In this document: positions 15,512-23,157 of the stretch, one piece after another
Numbering within the stretch: the first letter of the stretch is position 1
How the letters are laid out: each line of letters begins with the position of its first letter
NCBI GenBank assembly: GCA_900542315.1
Contig: UQMV01000020.1
Span: forward strand, 1-34,497
Source of the DNA: an uncultured Collinsella sp.
GTDB taxonomy: Bacteria; Actinomycetota; Coriobacteriia; Coriobacteriales; Coriobacteriaceae
Length of the DNA stretch: 34,497 bases
Direction: 5' to 3'
Made by a program: the position numbers and the translations under genes
The notes under the pieces: generated by a model
Database searches by the model: none
The model's input: the letters and a program-made list of their open reading frames with translations, nothing else
What the model was told of the DNA's origin: nothing

Positions 15512-16252
15512 TCATTTCGCCCTTTGAATGATATTGGTCCCAATTCCCGTCAGACGCGAAATCTGGTCAATCGTAAACCCCCGATGCCTCAACACTGCCA
15601 GAAGACGATTTCGCTCTGATTTCGGCAAAGTTTTAAGCTGATAAGGCTCATGCGGAGCCAAAAGAGCCCGGGCAACTTCCAGCGCATCCATATCGGAGAT
15701 ATGCTTACCTTCGGGCATAAAATAGGGATTAGGCTTGCCGTCGGTACTCGAAAGATAAAACGCTTCCGTACCCCCAAACAGATTGAGAATACCTTCACAA
15801 TCACAAATTTCGGGATGAGAGAAATACTCATGGAAGCTGCTCCAGCGATACAGAGGAGCAGAAGAAATACCTGCTTTTGCAGGATTATCGTGTATGTATC
15901 GGACGCAACGGAGCAGCTGTTTGTCGTCAGAAATGATCACACTCTTGAATCGTTCCTGGAACACCGGTCCGCGGCGGCCGGTTTTTTGATTGAAGTGTTT
16001 CGCATATGCCGTATCAATCGCATGCATAGCAACGCTCATATGATTATCGAGATCATCAAATAGCAGGTGAACATGATTGTCCATGAGGCACCAGGCAAGA
16101 AGACGAATATGAGCGGACGTAAATCGTCTGTTCAATAGATTGAGAAAATAAAGGCGATCGTCATCGTCTTCGAAGATCAGCTGGCCAGCACAGCCCTTGA
16201 GCATGACGTGATAATGGCCGAGTTCGGACAACGCACGGGCAACACGAGTCAT
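15512..16252 (-). CDS. REP-associated Y1 tyrosine transposase
   Basis: 246 residues of the Y1 (IS200-like/RAYT) HUH nuclease family. The family start is seen: MTRVARALSELGHYHVMLKG, then IFEDDDDRLYFLNLL. The HUH motif is MDNHVHLLF (H60, H62), followed by GRRGPVFQERFKSV and RYIHDNPAKAG with the probable nucleophile Y119. A C-terminal helix-turn-helix-like segment reads RHRGFTIDQISRLTGIGTNIIQ. All catalytic residues are present, so it may be active. The ATG at 16250-16252 has GGAAGGGAGGG upstream. The upstream reading to 16357 would cross the internal terminator and is rejected. Base composition is less GC-rich than the neighbours, suggesting a foreign origin. RAYTs are linked to dispersal of REP palindromes; the related element at 7405-7514 fits that. 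Confidence 0.93.
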   Translation of the reverse strand: MTRVARALSELGHYHVMLKGCAGQLIFEDDDDRLYFLNLLNRRFTSAHIRLLAWCLMDNHVHLLFDDLDNHMSVAMHAIDTAYAKHFNQKTGRRGPVFQERFKSVIISDDKQLLRCVRYIHDNPAKAGISSAPLYRWSSFHEYFSHPEICDCEGILNLFGGTEAFYLSSTDGKPNPYFMPEGKHISDMDALEVARALLAPHEPYQLKTLPKSERNRLLAVLRHRGFTIDQISRLTGIGTNIIQRAK

Positions 16253-16296
16253 CGAAACCCTCCCTTCCAAGGATGCAGTAGTCACAGCATACAAAA

Positions 16297-16345
16297 GGAA
16301 AGGAAGAAAAGGGCCGAACCGCCCAACAAAGGTGAGCGGTTCGGC
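16297..16345 (-). terminator. Intrinsic terminator inside the transposase element
   Basis: A perfect 10-bp stem (16313-16322 with 16336-16345) with a 13-nt loop is followed on the minus strand by CCTTTTCTTCC. It lies between the right end of the element and the transposase gene, so it would stop transcripts coming from rsfS. Confidence 0.8.
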
Positions 16346-16355
16346 AAACGGTAGC

Positions 16356-16390
16356 AATGATTATTTTATCCCCGTCCCAGAAAAATCATT
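16356..16390 (-). repeat. Right 35-nt end of the transposase element
   Basis: AATGATT (16356-16362) and AATCATT (16384-16390) enclose CCCCGTCC (16370-16377), the reverse complement of the left core. GTAG sits just inside at 16351-16354. The outermost base is also the last base of the rsfS stop codon. Confidence 0.75.
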
Positions 16391-16845
16391 TAGAGGAGAT
16401 TGAGGGGGAGCTGGGGGGCGTCTCCCCAGAGCTTCTCGAGGCGGTAGAAGTCGCGGGCTTCGGGAGTGAAGACGTGGACGACAACCGAACCGTAGTCCAT
16501 GAGCATCCAGGTCTTCTGCTCGCGGCCCTCGATGGAGAACGGATGCTCGCCGCAAGCCTCGGCGACCTTCTCCTCGATCTCGTCGACGATGGAATCGACC
16601 TGGCGGTTGTTGGTACCGGTGGCGAGCACAAAGTAGTCGCACACATCGGAAAGCTCGGTCAGGTCGAGCACCTGAACGTCCTCGCCCTTCTTGTCGTAGG
16701 CGGCCTGCGCGGCGGCGCGGGCGACATCCTCGGCGGCGACACCGCTCACGGACAGCGAGGCGGCAGTGCGGTCGGACGTGGCGACGAAGCTCTTGTGCTC
16801 CACACCTTCAAGAATCTGCTCGTCGGTCATGGTCTCGTCGGCCAT
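16390..16845 (-). CDS. rsfS: Ribosomal silencing factor RsfS
   Basis: 151 residues. RsfS (Iojap/DUF143) binds L14 and blocks subunit joining during starvation. The domain is clear from about residue 40: QAAYDKKGEDVQVLDLTELSDVCDYFVLATGTNNRQV as consecutive motifs, then GREQKTWMLMDYGSVVVHVFTPEARDFYRLEKLWGDA. The N-terminal 35 residues are an extension of unknown role. The ATG at 16843-16845 has AGAGG upstream. It is the last gene of obgE-nadD-yqeK-rsfS, the usual neighbourhood. The stop codon overlaps the end of the transposase element by one base, so the insertion left the protein complete or altered only its very end. Confidence 0.94.
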   Translation of the reverse strand: MADETMTDEQILEGVEHKSFVATSDRTAASLSVSGVAAEDVARAAAQAAYDKKGEDVQVLDLTELSDVCDYFVLATGTNNRQVDSIVDEIEEKVAEACGEHPFSIEGREQKTWMLMDYGSVVVHVFTPEARDFYRLEKLWGDAPQLPLNLL

Positions 16846-16872
16846 GGAATACCTCTTTCTAGACAGCCCGAG

Positions 16873-17481
16873 CTAGCGCAGCTGGGCGTAATGGTTGTAA
16901 ATCGAAATAGCCGTGGGATAAAGATAGCGCCCGGACTGAATCACATAGACCAAACCCTGCGCAAAACAGGAGAAGAACAACTCGTCGAGCGTCGACTCCC
17001 CCACCATCTTGCGCAGCGCATGTGCATAGTCGCCGTGGCGGTTGGGCTCGATGGCATCGGCCACAAAGACCACCATATCGAGCGGCGTCATGTCGCAGGC
17101 ACCCACGGTGTGACGGTCGACAGCCTGGAAAACGGCCGGCGACAGCTCGGGAAAAAGCTGCGGAAGCTCATAGGCGGCAACAGGGCCATGCAAAAGCGGC
17201 GTCGCGGCGGAAGGAGAGCCGGCAATCTTAATGCCGTAATGCAGAGCGCGCGTAACCAGCTCGTCGTCGGAGAGCACTTTGTCCCAGTCGTGGATCAGAC
17301 CGGCAGCAGCGGCATCAAAGCGGTCAACGCCGTAGACCTCGGCCAGATGAAGTGCGGTCTCGGCAACACCCAGCGAATGCACATAGCGCTTGCGCTTATC
17401 CTTCATGCGAACATCGAGCAGCTCTTGAATGCGCTTGAGCAGCGCGCGCTCATCGCCCTCAAACTGATCCTCTACCGACAA
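16873..17481 (-). CDS. yqeK: YqeK-type HD phosphohydrolase
   Basis: 202 residues. HD domain with YVHSLGVAETA (H35), LIHDWDK (H64, D65) and later metal-site candidates LLHGPVAAYE and DRHTVG. Characterised YqeK proteins are symmetrical Ap4A hydrolases; the role here is by family and neighbourhood (nadD-yqeK-rsfS is conserved). The start is a TTG at 17479-17481 behind a GGGGG stretch, 12 bp after the nadD stop. No ATG precedes the HD motif except MKDKRKRYVH, which would trim about 25 residues, so the start is less certain than the identity. Confidence 0.88.
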   Translation of the reverse strand: MSVEDQFEGDERALLKRIQELLDVRMKDKRKRYVHSLGVAETALHLAEVYGVDRFDAAAAGLIHDWDKVLSDDELVTRALHYGIKIAGSPSAATPLLHGPVAAYELPQLFPELSPAVFQAVDRHTVGACDMTPLDMVVFVADAIEPNRHGDYAHALRKMVGESTLDELFFSCFAQGLVYVIQSGRYLYPTAISIYNHYAQLR

Positions 17482-17493
17482 CGTAGACCCCCA

Positions 17494-18171
17494 TCACTCA
17501 AAATCTTCTTGGCCCAAATCGGCATATAGCCTGCGTTTGCGAATGTAGCCGAGCACGGACTCGCTCGTAAGATAGCGCACGCTCATGCCGCGGGCAACTC
17601 GCTTACGAATGTTCGTCGAGCTGATCGCCAGCGCCGGAATCTGAATATAGCGCACGTCGAACGGCAGTCCCGACTCTTTAATTCGGGCACGCGCCGTATC
17701 GATATCAAAGCCCGGTCGCGTCGCAGCAATAAAGGTGGCAAGCTCAGCGATTCGTTCGGCATCATGCCAGGTCACAATATCGATAATCGCGTCGGCGCCC
17801 GTAATAAAGTAGAGCTTTACCTGCGGCGGGTAAAAGTCGCGAAGGGCATGAAGCGTATCGGCCGTGTAGGTTACGCCCGGACGGTCGATCTCGAACCGAC
17901 TCGCCAAAAAGGCCGGGTTCGCGGCGGTGGCGAGGACCGTCATGGCATAACGGTCCTCAGCAGGCGTCACCGGCTTGTCAAGCTTAAAGGCGGGAGAGCC
18001 CGCCGGCATAAAGAGCACAGCGTCCAAGTCGAGCGACTCGCGCGCCTGCTCGGCGGTCACCAGGTGCCCGTAATGGATGGGATCAAAGGTGCCACCCATA
18101 ATGCCAAGCCTAAACTCCTGCCCGTCCTCTAGAGGAAGCTCGGGCAAACCGATTCCACCGCGCAGCGACAT
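17494..18171 (-). CDS. nadD: Nicotinate-nucleotide adenylyltransferase
   Basis: Joins nicotinate mononucleotide and ATP to deamido-NAD in NAD synthesis. 225 residues. The nucleotidyltransferase motif GGTFDPIHYGHL is at about 26-37, followed by MPAGSPAFKLDK, the EIDRPGVTYTADTL substrate loop, FITGADAI and the ISSTNIRKR signature near the C-terminus. The first 20 residues are an extension before the Rossmann domain. The ATG at 18169-18171 is 3 bp after the obgE stop, with GGAGGG in the obgE end as ribosome site. In Streptomyces-type loci proB and proA lie between obg and nadD; they are absent here. Confidence 0.95.
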   Translation of the reverse strand: MSLRGGIGLPELPLEDGQEFRLGIMGGTFDPIHYGHLVTAEQARESLDLDAVLFMPAGSPAFKLDKPVTPAEDRYAMTVLATAANPAFLASRFEIDRPGVTYTADTLHALRDFYPPQVKLYFITGADAIIDIVTWHDAERIAELATFIAATRPGFDIDTARARIKESGLPFDVRYIQIPALAISSTNIRKRVARGMSVRYLTSESVLGYIRKRRLYADLGQEDFE

Positions 18172-18174
18172 GGC

Positions 18175-19641
18175 TTACTCGCCCTCCGGGGTCTCGACAT
18201 CGTCCGCGGCATCCACCGCATCGACAACCTCGACGCCCTCATCCGCAGCATCGGTCACGTCAATGGCTTCAACGGCAACGTCCTCGCCGGCATCCTCGAG
18301 CTCCTCGTACTCCGAGAAGTCCTCAGCGCCCTCAAAGTCAAAGGCGCGCTGGCAAATGCGGACCTCGTCGCCCGCACGGCAGCCGGCCTTCTCGAGCGCG
18401 TCGTCGACACCCATACGCGCAAACTTATGCTGCAGGTAAATGACGGCTTCCTCATTTTCCCAGTCGGTCTGAATGACCATGCGCTCGATGGCACGACCGA
18501 CCACGCGGAAGGCACCGGGCTCTTCCTGGACAATGCGGAAACGCTTCTCACGCTGCAGGCGGCGGCGCTCCCACTCATCGTCGCGCAGGTCGACCGGTTC
18601 ATCGGAGACCGCCAGCTCGGCGCGGAGCTTGGCCACCTGCTCACCTACGGCAAGCATCAACGTATTGAGACCGGCGCCCGTAACAGCAGACACGGCAAAG
18701 AACATATGTCCATCGTCGAGCGCTGCGCGCTTGAGGTCGGCAATCCTATCGGCCGTGCCCGGCGCGTCGCACTTGTTGGCAACGACGATCTGCGGACGCT
18801 CCGAAAGCTCGGCGCCATACTGCTCGAGCTCGCGGTTGATGATGCGATAGTCCTCAACCGGATCGCGATCCTCAAAACCGCCCGTCATGTCGACGACATG
18901 CATGATCAGGGCCGTACGCTCAATGTGGCGCAGGAACTGGTGACCCAGGCCCTTGCCCTCGCTCGCGCCCTCGATAAGACCGGGGACGTCGGCAACGACG
19001 TAAGAATATTCGCCGGCACGCACCATGCCGAGGTTCGGCACGAGCGTGGTAAACGGGTAGTCAGCGATCTTGGGGCGGGCGGCACTCATGCGCGCAATGA
19101 GCGATGACTTACCTACCGAGGGAAAGCCCACGAGCGCGGCATCGGCCATGAGCTTCATCTCAAGCTCAATCCAGTGCTCCTCGGCCGGCTCGCCTAGCTG
19201 GGCAAAGGCCGGAGCGCGGCGCACCGACGTCACAAAGTGCGTGTTGCCCAGACCGCCGGCACCGCCGGGCGCCACGACGACGCGCTCGCCGTCGTGCACC
19301 AGGTCGGCAATCTCGAACAACGGGGTCTGCGTCTCGGGATCGAGCTCGCGTACCACGGTGCCCATGGGGACCTTGAGAATCAGGTCCTCGCCGCTCTTAC
19401 CGTTACGACGGGCACCCTGCCCGTGCGTGCCGCGCTCGGCGCGGAAGTGATGCTTAAAGCGGTAATCGATCAGCGAGGAAAGCTGAGCGTCGGCCTGGAT
19501 GACGACATTGCCGCCACGACCGCCGTCGCCGCCATCGGGGCCGCCCTTGGGGACAAATGCCTCGCGCCTAAACGACATGCATCCGGCTCCGCCGTCGCCG
19601 CCGCACACGTTAATGCGGCTGATATCGGTGAACTGTGACAA
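18175..19641 (-). CDS. obgE: GTPase Obg with OCT domain and acidic tail
   Basis: Essential GTPase of late 50S assembly. 488 residues. The Gly-rich Obg fold spans about 1-158 (INVCGGDGGAGCMSF, GGPDGGDGGRGGNV). The G domain has G1 GFPSVGKSS (172-180), DYPFTTLVPN switch I, DVPGLIEGA G3 and NKCD G4 (289-292). The OCT domain, typical of actinobacteria and firmicutes, follows at about 350-425 and contains WENEEAVIYLQHKFARMGV. The last 60 or so residues are very acidic (Glu/Asp/Ala/Val). The start is a TTG at 19639-19641 with GGAGG 8 nt upstream. A terminator separates it from rpmA, so its promoter must lie in or near 19642-19660 or depend on read-through. Confidence 0.96.
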   Translation of the reverse strand: MSQFTDISRINVCGGDGGAGCMSFRREAFVPKGGPDGGDGGRGGNVVIQADAQLSSLIDYRFKHHFRAERGTHGQGARRNGKSGEDLILKVPMGTVVRELDPETQTPLFEIADLVHDGERVVVAPGGAGGLGNTHFVTSVRRAPAFAQLGEPAEEHWIELEMKLMADAALVGFPSVGKSSLIARMSAARPKIADYPFTTLVPNLGMVRAGEYSYVVADVPGLIEGASEGKGLGHQFLRHIERTALIMHVVDMTGGFEDRDPVEDYRIINRELEQYGAELSERPQIVVANKCDAPGTADRIADLKRAALDDGHMFFAVSAVTGAGLNTLMLAVGEQVAKLRAELAVSDEPVDLRDDEWERRRLQREKRFRIVQEEPGAFRVVGRAIERMVIQTDWENEEAVIYLQHKFARMGVDDALEKAGCRAGDEVRICQRAFDFEGAEDFSEYEELEDAGEDVAVEAIDVTDAADEGVEVVDAVDAADDVETPEGE

Positions 19642-19656
19642 CAGAATCGCCTCCTA

Positions 19657-19702
19657 CAAAAAAAGAGGGAGACCCTTGAATCCTAAAACTCAAGTGCCTC
19701 CC
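19657..19702 (-). terminator. Intrinsic terminator after rpmA
   Basis: GGGAGGCACTTGA (minus strand, 19702-19690) pairs with TCAAGGGTCTCCC (19679-19667) with two mismatches or wobbles. It is followed by TCTTTTTTTG, 25 bp after the rpmA stop. Confidence 0.9.
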
Positions 19703-19727
19703 ACATATGTGCTCTATGAAGGGTGAA

Positions 19728-19985
19728 TTACGCGTTCGCGAGCGGGCGTACGCTGACCCTGTGCTTGATACCCTTGTGGAACTCAACGGTACCGTCGACC
19801 AGCGCGAACAGCGTGTCGTCCTTGCCACGGCCAACGTTCTCACCCGGGTGGATGTGCGTGCCGTGCTGACGGACGAGAATCGTGCCCGTGGTTACCGTCT
19901 GGCCGGCATAGCGCTTCGTGCCAAGGCGCTGACCGCGGGAGTCACGGCCATTACGGGAGGAACCGAGTCCTTTTTTGTGTGCCAT
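19728..19985 (-). CDS. rpmA: 50S ribosomal protein L27
   Basis: 85 residues, full length. Begins MAHKKGLGSSRNGRDS with the usual peptidyl-transferase-proximal N-terminus, and continues RLGTKRYAGQTV, GTILVRQHGTHIHPGENVGRG and DDTLFALVDGTVEF. The N-terminus is already mature. There is no Firmicutes-type leader peptide, and no prp (YsxB) protease gene lies between rplU and rpmA, as expected. The ATG at 19983-19985 is 33 bp after rplU; the ribosome site (TAGGT) is weak. Confidence 0.97.
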   Translation of the reverse strand: MAHKKGLGSSRNGRDSRGQRLGTKRYAGQTVTTGTILVRQHGTHIHPGENVGRGKDDTLFALVDGTVEFHKGIKHRVSVRPLANA

Positions 19986-20018
19986 TGTGTATACCTACTC
20001 TTTCGTTACGAGTGTAAT

Positions 20019-20393
20019 CTACTCGGCGACGGGAGCCTCGGCAACAGCCTCGGCCTCTGCCTTGACAGCCTTCTTGGCGCGGGACGTAGCCTGGACCTTC
20101 ACGATCTTCAGCTTGGTGAGCTGCTGACGATGACCCTTCAGACGACGATAGCGCTTGCGCTTGTGGAACTTGAAGACCAGCTGCTTCTCGCCCTTGAACT
20201 GCTCAACGATCTGAGCGGTAACCTTGGCCTTGGCCAGCTTGTCGGGATCGGTGACGATCTTCTTACCATCGTTGAGGAAGATAACCGGCAGGGTGACCTT
20301 GTCGCCCTCATTGCCCTCGATCTTCTCGACGGTGATGACATCGTCGGTGGCGACCTTGTACTGCTTGCCGCCCGTGTTAACGATTGCGTACAT
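20019..20393 (-). CDS. rplU: 50S ribosomal protein L21
   Basis: 124 residues. Begins MYAIVNTGGKQYKVATDDVITVEKIEG, read as family motifs, and has FHKRKRYRRLKGHRQQLTKLKI, the L21 signature. The final 20 or so residues form an Ala/Glu/Lys-rich tail beyond the usual end. The ATG at 20391-20393 is chosen because L21 starts M-Y-A-I; the reading to 20414 adds seven unsupported residues. Its own strong promoter lies at 20436-20464. It is co-transcribed with rpmA. Confidence 0.97.
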   Translation of the reverse strand: MYAIVNTGGKQYKVATDDVITVEKIEGNEGDKVTLPVIFLNDGKKIVTDPDKLAKAKVTAQIVEQFKGEKQLVFKFHKRKRYRRLKGHRQQLTKLKIVKVQATSRAKKAVKAEAEAVAEAPVAE

Positions 20394-20435
20394 GTTTACT
20401 TGCCCTTCATGCATCAGTTAGTGCAACAGCCGAAT

Positions 20436-20464
20436 ATAGTAGCAGGCGAAAATACCCCCGTCAA
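20436..20464 (-). promoter_or_regulatory. Strong promoter for rplU-rpmA
   Basis: TTGACG (20459-20464) and TACTAT (20436-20441) have a 17-bp spacer. The -35 overlaps the TGA stop codon of the upstream gene. The leader would be about 36 nt. Confidence 0.85.
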
Positions 20465-21273
20465 CGAGTATGTGGAGCAAATCCACAAGTTCGCACAGGT
20501 ATGGGGCTGACGAGTCGGCCCTCGTCGTCCTCGCATGCTTGATTCTGACGCTCGACATCGTAGGAGCAGATGGTCACGAGGTCTTGCATACCGGTGGAAA
20601 CAATAGGTGCATCCACGCCCGGGGTCAAGCCCTGCAACAAAACATCAGCAGCAGAAAGCAAAATTTCCGGACGCAAGGAGCCCTCGTTGTCGGCATGGGT
20701 GTCGAGCATGAGTACCAAATGGTCCGGGCGCTCCCCCGCCGTGAGCTCATAGCCCACGAGTGTGTGATCCAAATCCAAGCGCTTGCTCTTTTTTCCGCGC
20801 GCGTAGTCGATGCCATGGTCCGCGCGCAGCGTGTCGATCGCACGACGTACCTCATCGGCGCTTACGGGCGCCTCGGGATCCAAGTGCAGGTCGATGCGAT
20901 ACGACAGGCGCGTGAGCTGCGCCGTCAACGCCGGCGTGCGCACGTCGATGTACGCCGCCTCGATGGGCGCCAGATCGGCCGGAGACGCCGCAGCCAAGCG
21001 CCCAAACGCCTCGTCGAGCGCCACGAACTCGGTCATAAACAGGTCATACCACTCGCAGGTCGACGACGTACCAACCGGTAGCGCCGAAGAGAAGCCCACG
21101 CGCATGTGCGGGGAGAAGCCCTGAGTGACGGCATAGGGAAGTCCCGCACGGCGCACGATGCGCTCAATGGTATGGATTACTTCCAGATGGCCCAGGTACT
21201 TAAGGCGATCGCGCTTGCCATAGCGAACACGAAGTCTAAAGAGCGAGGGGTTGTCGGTCAGGCGCTCACTCAT
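20461..21273 (-). CDS. Radical SAM-linked DUF2344 protein (TIGR03936 type)
   Basis: 270 residues. The opening FRLRVRYGKRDRLKYLGHLEVIHTIERIVRRAGLPYAVTQGFSPHMRVGFSSALPVG, seen as short motifs, is the DUF2344 signature (KRDRLKYLGH, QGFSPHMR, SALPVG). In many bacteria this domain is fused to, or next to, the radical SAM protein encoded just upstream, and both are usually beside rne/rng and rplU. The function is not established; RNA or ribosome-related modification is a guess from context. The ATG at 21271-21273 overlaps the radical SAM stop by 4 bp (ATGA), showing tight coupling. The stop codon forms part of the rplU -35 box. Confidence 0.88.
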   Translation of the reverse strand: MSERLTDNPSLFRLRVRYGKRDRLKYLGHLEVIHTIERIVRRAGLPYAVTQGFSPHMRVGFSSALPVGTSSTCEWYDLFMTEFVALDEAFGRLAAASPADLAPIEAAYIDVRTPALTAQLTRLSYRIDLHLDPEAPVSADEVRRAIDTLRADHGIDYARGKKSKRLDLDHTLVGYELTAGERPDHLVLMLDTHADNEGSLRPEILLSAADVLLQGLTPGVDAPIVSTGMQDLVTICSYDVERQNQACEDDEGRLVSPIPVRTCGFAPHTR

Positions 21274-23147
21274 GCGCGATCACCCATCAATACATTCTTG
21301 GCGTGGAGCGTGGGGCAGATCCCGCAGCCGGTGCACGACGTGCGGGTGCAGTCGGGAGTCGTGACACCCTCGAGCGAGCGACGGTACTCGCGCTCGAGGA
21401 AGCCGCGCGTGCAGCCGGGACTCACATGCTCCCACGGCAGGCGCCAGTCCAACTCGTAGGGCAGGTGCACAAGCTCATTGAGGTCGATGCCGTTTTTGGC
21501 AGCAGCCTCCTTCCAGTTATCGAGCGAGAAATGCTCTACCCAGGCGTCAAAGCGAGAGCCCGAGCGCCAAGCATCGATGATGACGGGCGTCATGTCACGA
21601 CCGGCGCGGGACAGCGCGGCCTCGATGAGCGAGGTCTCGGCATCGTGGTAATGCACACGGACGGCACGGTTGCGAACGCTCGTGATAAGCAGCTTCTGGC
21701 GACGCTTGACGTCGTCGTAGTCGAGCTGCGGGCACCACTGGAACGGCGTTGCTGCCTTGGGGATAAACACCGAAACCGAGATGGACACCGAGATGGAGCC
21801 GCGGCGCGCCTTGGGCACCACGGAACGACCAAGTTCCAGCACGTGATCGGCCAAGTTGGCGATGGCCACGATGTCCTCGTCACGCTCACCGGGAAGACCC
21901 ATCATGAAATAAAGCTTCATGCGGTTCCAGCCGGCCTCGAAGGCCGCCTTGGCCGCACGGTCCAGGTCCTCCTCGGTCACGTTCTTGTTAATGATGTCGC
22001 GCATGCGCTGGCTGCCGGCCTCGGGCGCGAACGTCAGGCCGCCCTTCTTTTCGCCGGCGACCGACTCGGCCATATCCACGCCAAACGAATCCAGGCGCTG
22101 CGACGGAATAGACACGCGAATACCCGTATCCTCCAGGCGACGGTTGAGCCTGCCGAGCACGTCGCGAATGCAGGAGTGGTCGGTCGTGGAGAGCGAGGTC
22201 AGCGACACCTCGTCATAGCCGGTCTTTTCCAGACCCTGAATCACCGACGAGACGATCTGGTCGGCCGAGCGCTCGCGCACCGGGCGATACGTCATGCCGG
22301 CCTGGCAAAAACGACAGCCGCGGGCGCAGCCGCGCAGGATCTCGATAGACAGGCGGTCGTGAACCAGCTGCGCATAGGGCACGCACGACTGCGACAGTGG
22401 ATTCGTGGCGCCGAAATCCTCGACGACGCGCTTGTAGACCACGGTCGGCGCATCCTTGCCCTCACACGTCACGGTGTAGCCATGCGGCGAGCAGGGCTCG
22501 TCGTGACGAACCTCATAAAGCGACGGCACGTAGTTGCCGGCAATGGATGCAAGCTGCTCGACAATCTGCGCGCGCGGGACCCCTTCGTCACGCAGGCGGC
22601 GATGCAGCTGGCAGGTCTCGAGCAGCGATTCCTCGCCCTCACCGATGAGGATGGCATCGAAAAAGGCCGCGTACGGCTCGGGGTTGTACACCGAGGGACC
22701 GCCGGCGATGATAATGGGGTCGTCTTCACCTCGGTCGGCCGCTAACAGCGGAATGCCAGCGAGGTCGAGAGCCTCGAGGAAGTTCGTCACCGCCATCTCG
22801 TGCGGCACATGCAGACCGACGATATCAAACGAAGCGACCGGCGCTGCACCCTCGAGCGAGAGCAGCGGAATACCCGCCTCGCGCATGGCGTCACCCATAT
22901 CGGGCCACGGCACATAGCCACGCTCGCAGGAGATGCCCTCGGCCTGGTTAAGGATGTTGTAGAGGATGGCGATGCCCTGGTTGGGCAGACCAACCTCGTA
23001 CACATCCGGGTAGATCAGGCAGCAACGGTAGTCGGCATCGGCCTTGGAAAGTGTGCCCCACTCGTGATCGATATAGCGGCTCGGTTTCTCGACCTTGGCG
23101 AGCAGCGGCTCAATTAAATGAAAACAGTCTTGGTATGCAACGCGCAA
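21270..23147 (-). CDS. B12-binding-type radical SAM protein (TIGR03960 family)
   Basis: 625 residues. An N-terminal cobalamin-binding-like Rossmann region (about 40-215: CLIYPDVYEVGLPNQG, IIIAGGPSVYNPEPYA, DAILIGEGE) precedes the radical SAM core. The core has the 4Fe-4S motif C274-x3-C278-x2-C281 in GCARGCRFCQAG, then SLTSLSTTDHS and FAPEAGSQRMRDIINKN. Near the C-terminus four cysteines (600, 605, 608, 611) in CTRTSCTGCGIC could hold an auxiliary cluster. No function is established for the family. The start is a TTG (23145-23147) behind AGGGG, 10 bp after the DUF697-like gene; no ATG retains the conserved KPSRYIDHEW region. It forms a two-gene unit with the DUF2344 gene. Confidence 0.9.
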   Translation of the reverse strand: MRVAYQDCFHLIEPLLAKVEKPSRYIDHEWGTLSKADADYRCCLIYPDVYEVGLPNQGIAILYNILNQAEGISCERGYVPWPDMGDAMREAGIPLLSLEGAAPVASFDIVGLHVPHEMAVTNFLEALDLAGIPLLAADRGEDDPIIIAGGPSVYNPEPYAAFFDAILIGEGEESLLETCQLHRRLRDEGVPRAQIVEQLASIAGNYVPSLYEVRHDEPCSPHGYTVTCEGKDAPTVVYKRVVEDFGATNPLSQSCVPYAQLVHDRLSIEILRGCARGCRFCQAGMTYRPVRERSADQIVSSVIQGLEKTGYDEVSLTSLSTTDHSCIRDVLGRLNRRLEDTGIRVSIPSQRLDSFGVDMAESVAGEKKGGLTFAPEAGSQRMRDIINKNVTEEDLDRAAKAAFEAGWNRMKLYFMMGLPGERDEDIVAIANLADHVLELGRSVVPKARRGSISVSISVSVFIPKAATPFQWCPQLDYDDVKRRQKLLITSVRNRAVRVHYHDAETSLIEAALSRAGRDMTPVIIDAWRSGSRFDAWVEHFSLDNWKEAAAKNGIDLNELVHLPYELDWRLPWEHVSPGCTRGFLEREYRRSLEGVTTPDCTRTSCTGCGICPTLHAKNVLMGDRA

Positions 23148-23157
23148 CGGAAAACCC

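Larger units (their letters stand above)
15470..16390 (-). mobile_element. Single-gene Y1 transposase (RAYT-like) element
   Basis: A 921-bp unit bounded by two inverted 35-nt ends (15470-15504 and 16356-16390), carrying one leftward Y1 transposase gene and an internal terminator. No flanking target duplication is evident, as expected for HUH transposition. It lies between dinB and rsfS, and its right end touches the rsfS stop codon. The exact boundaries are inferred from the symmetry. Confidence 0.75.
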
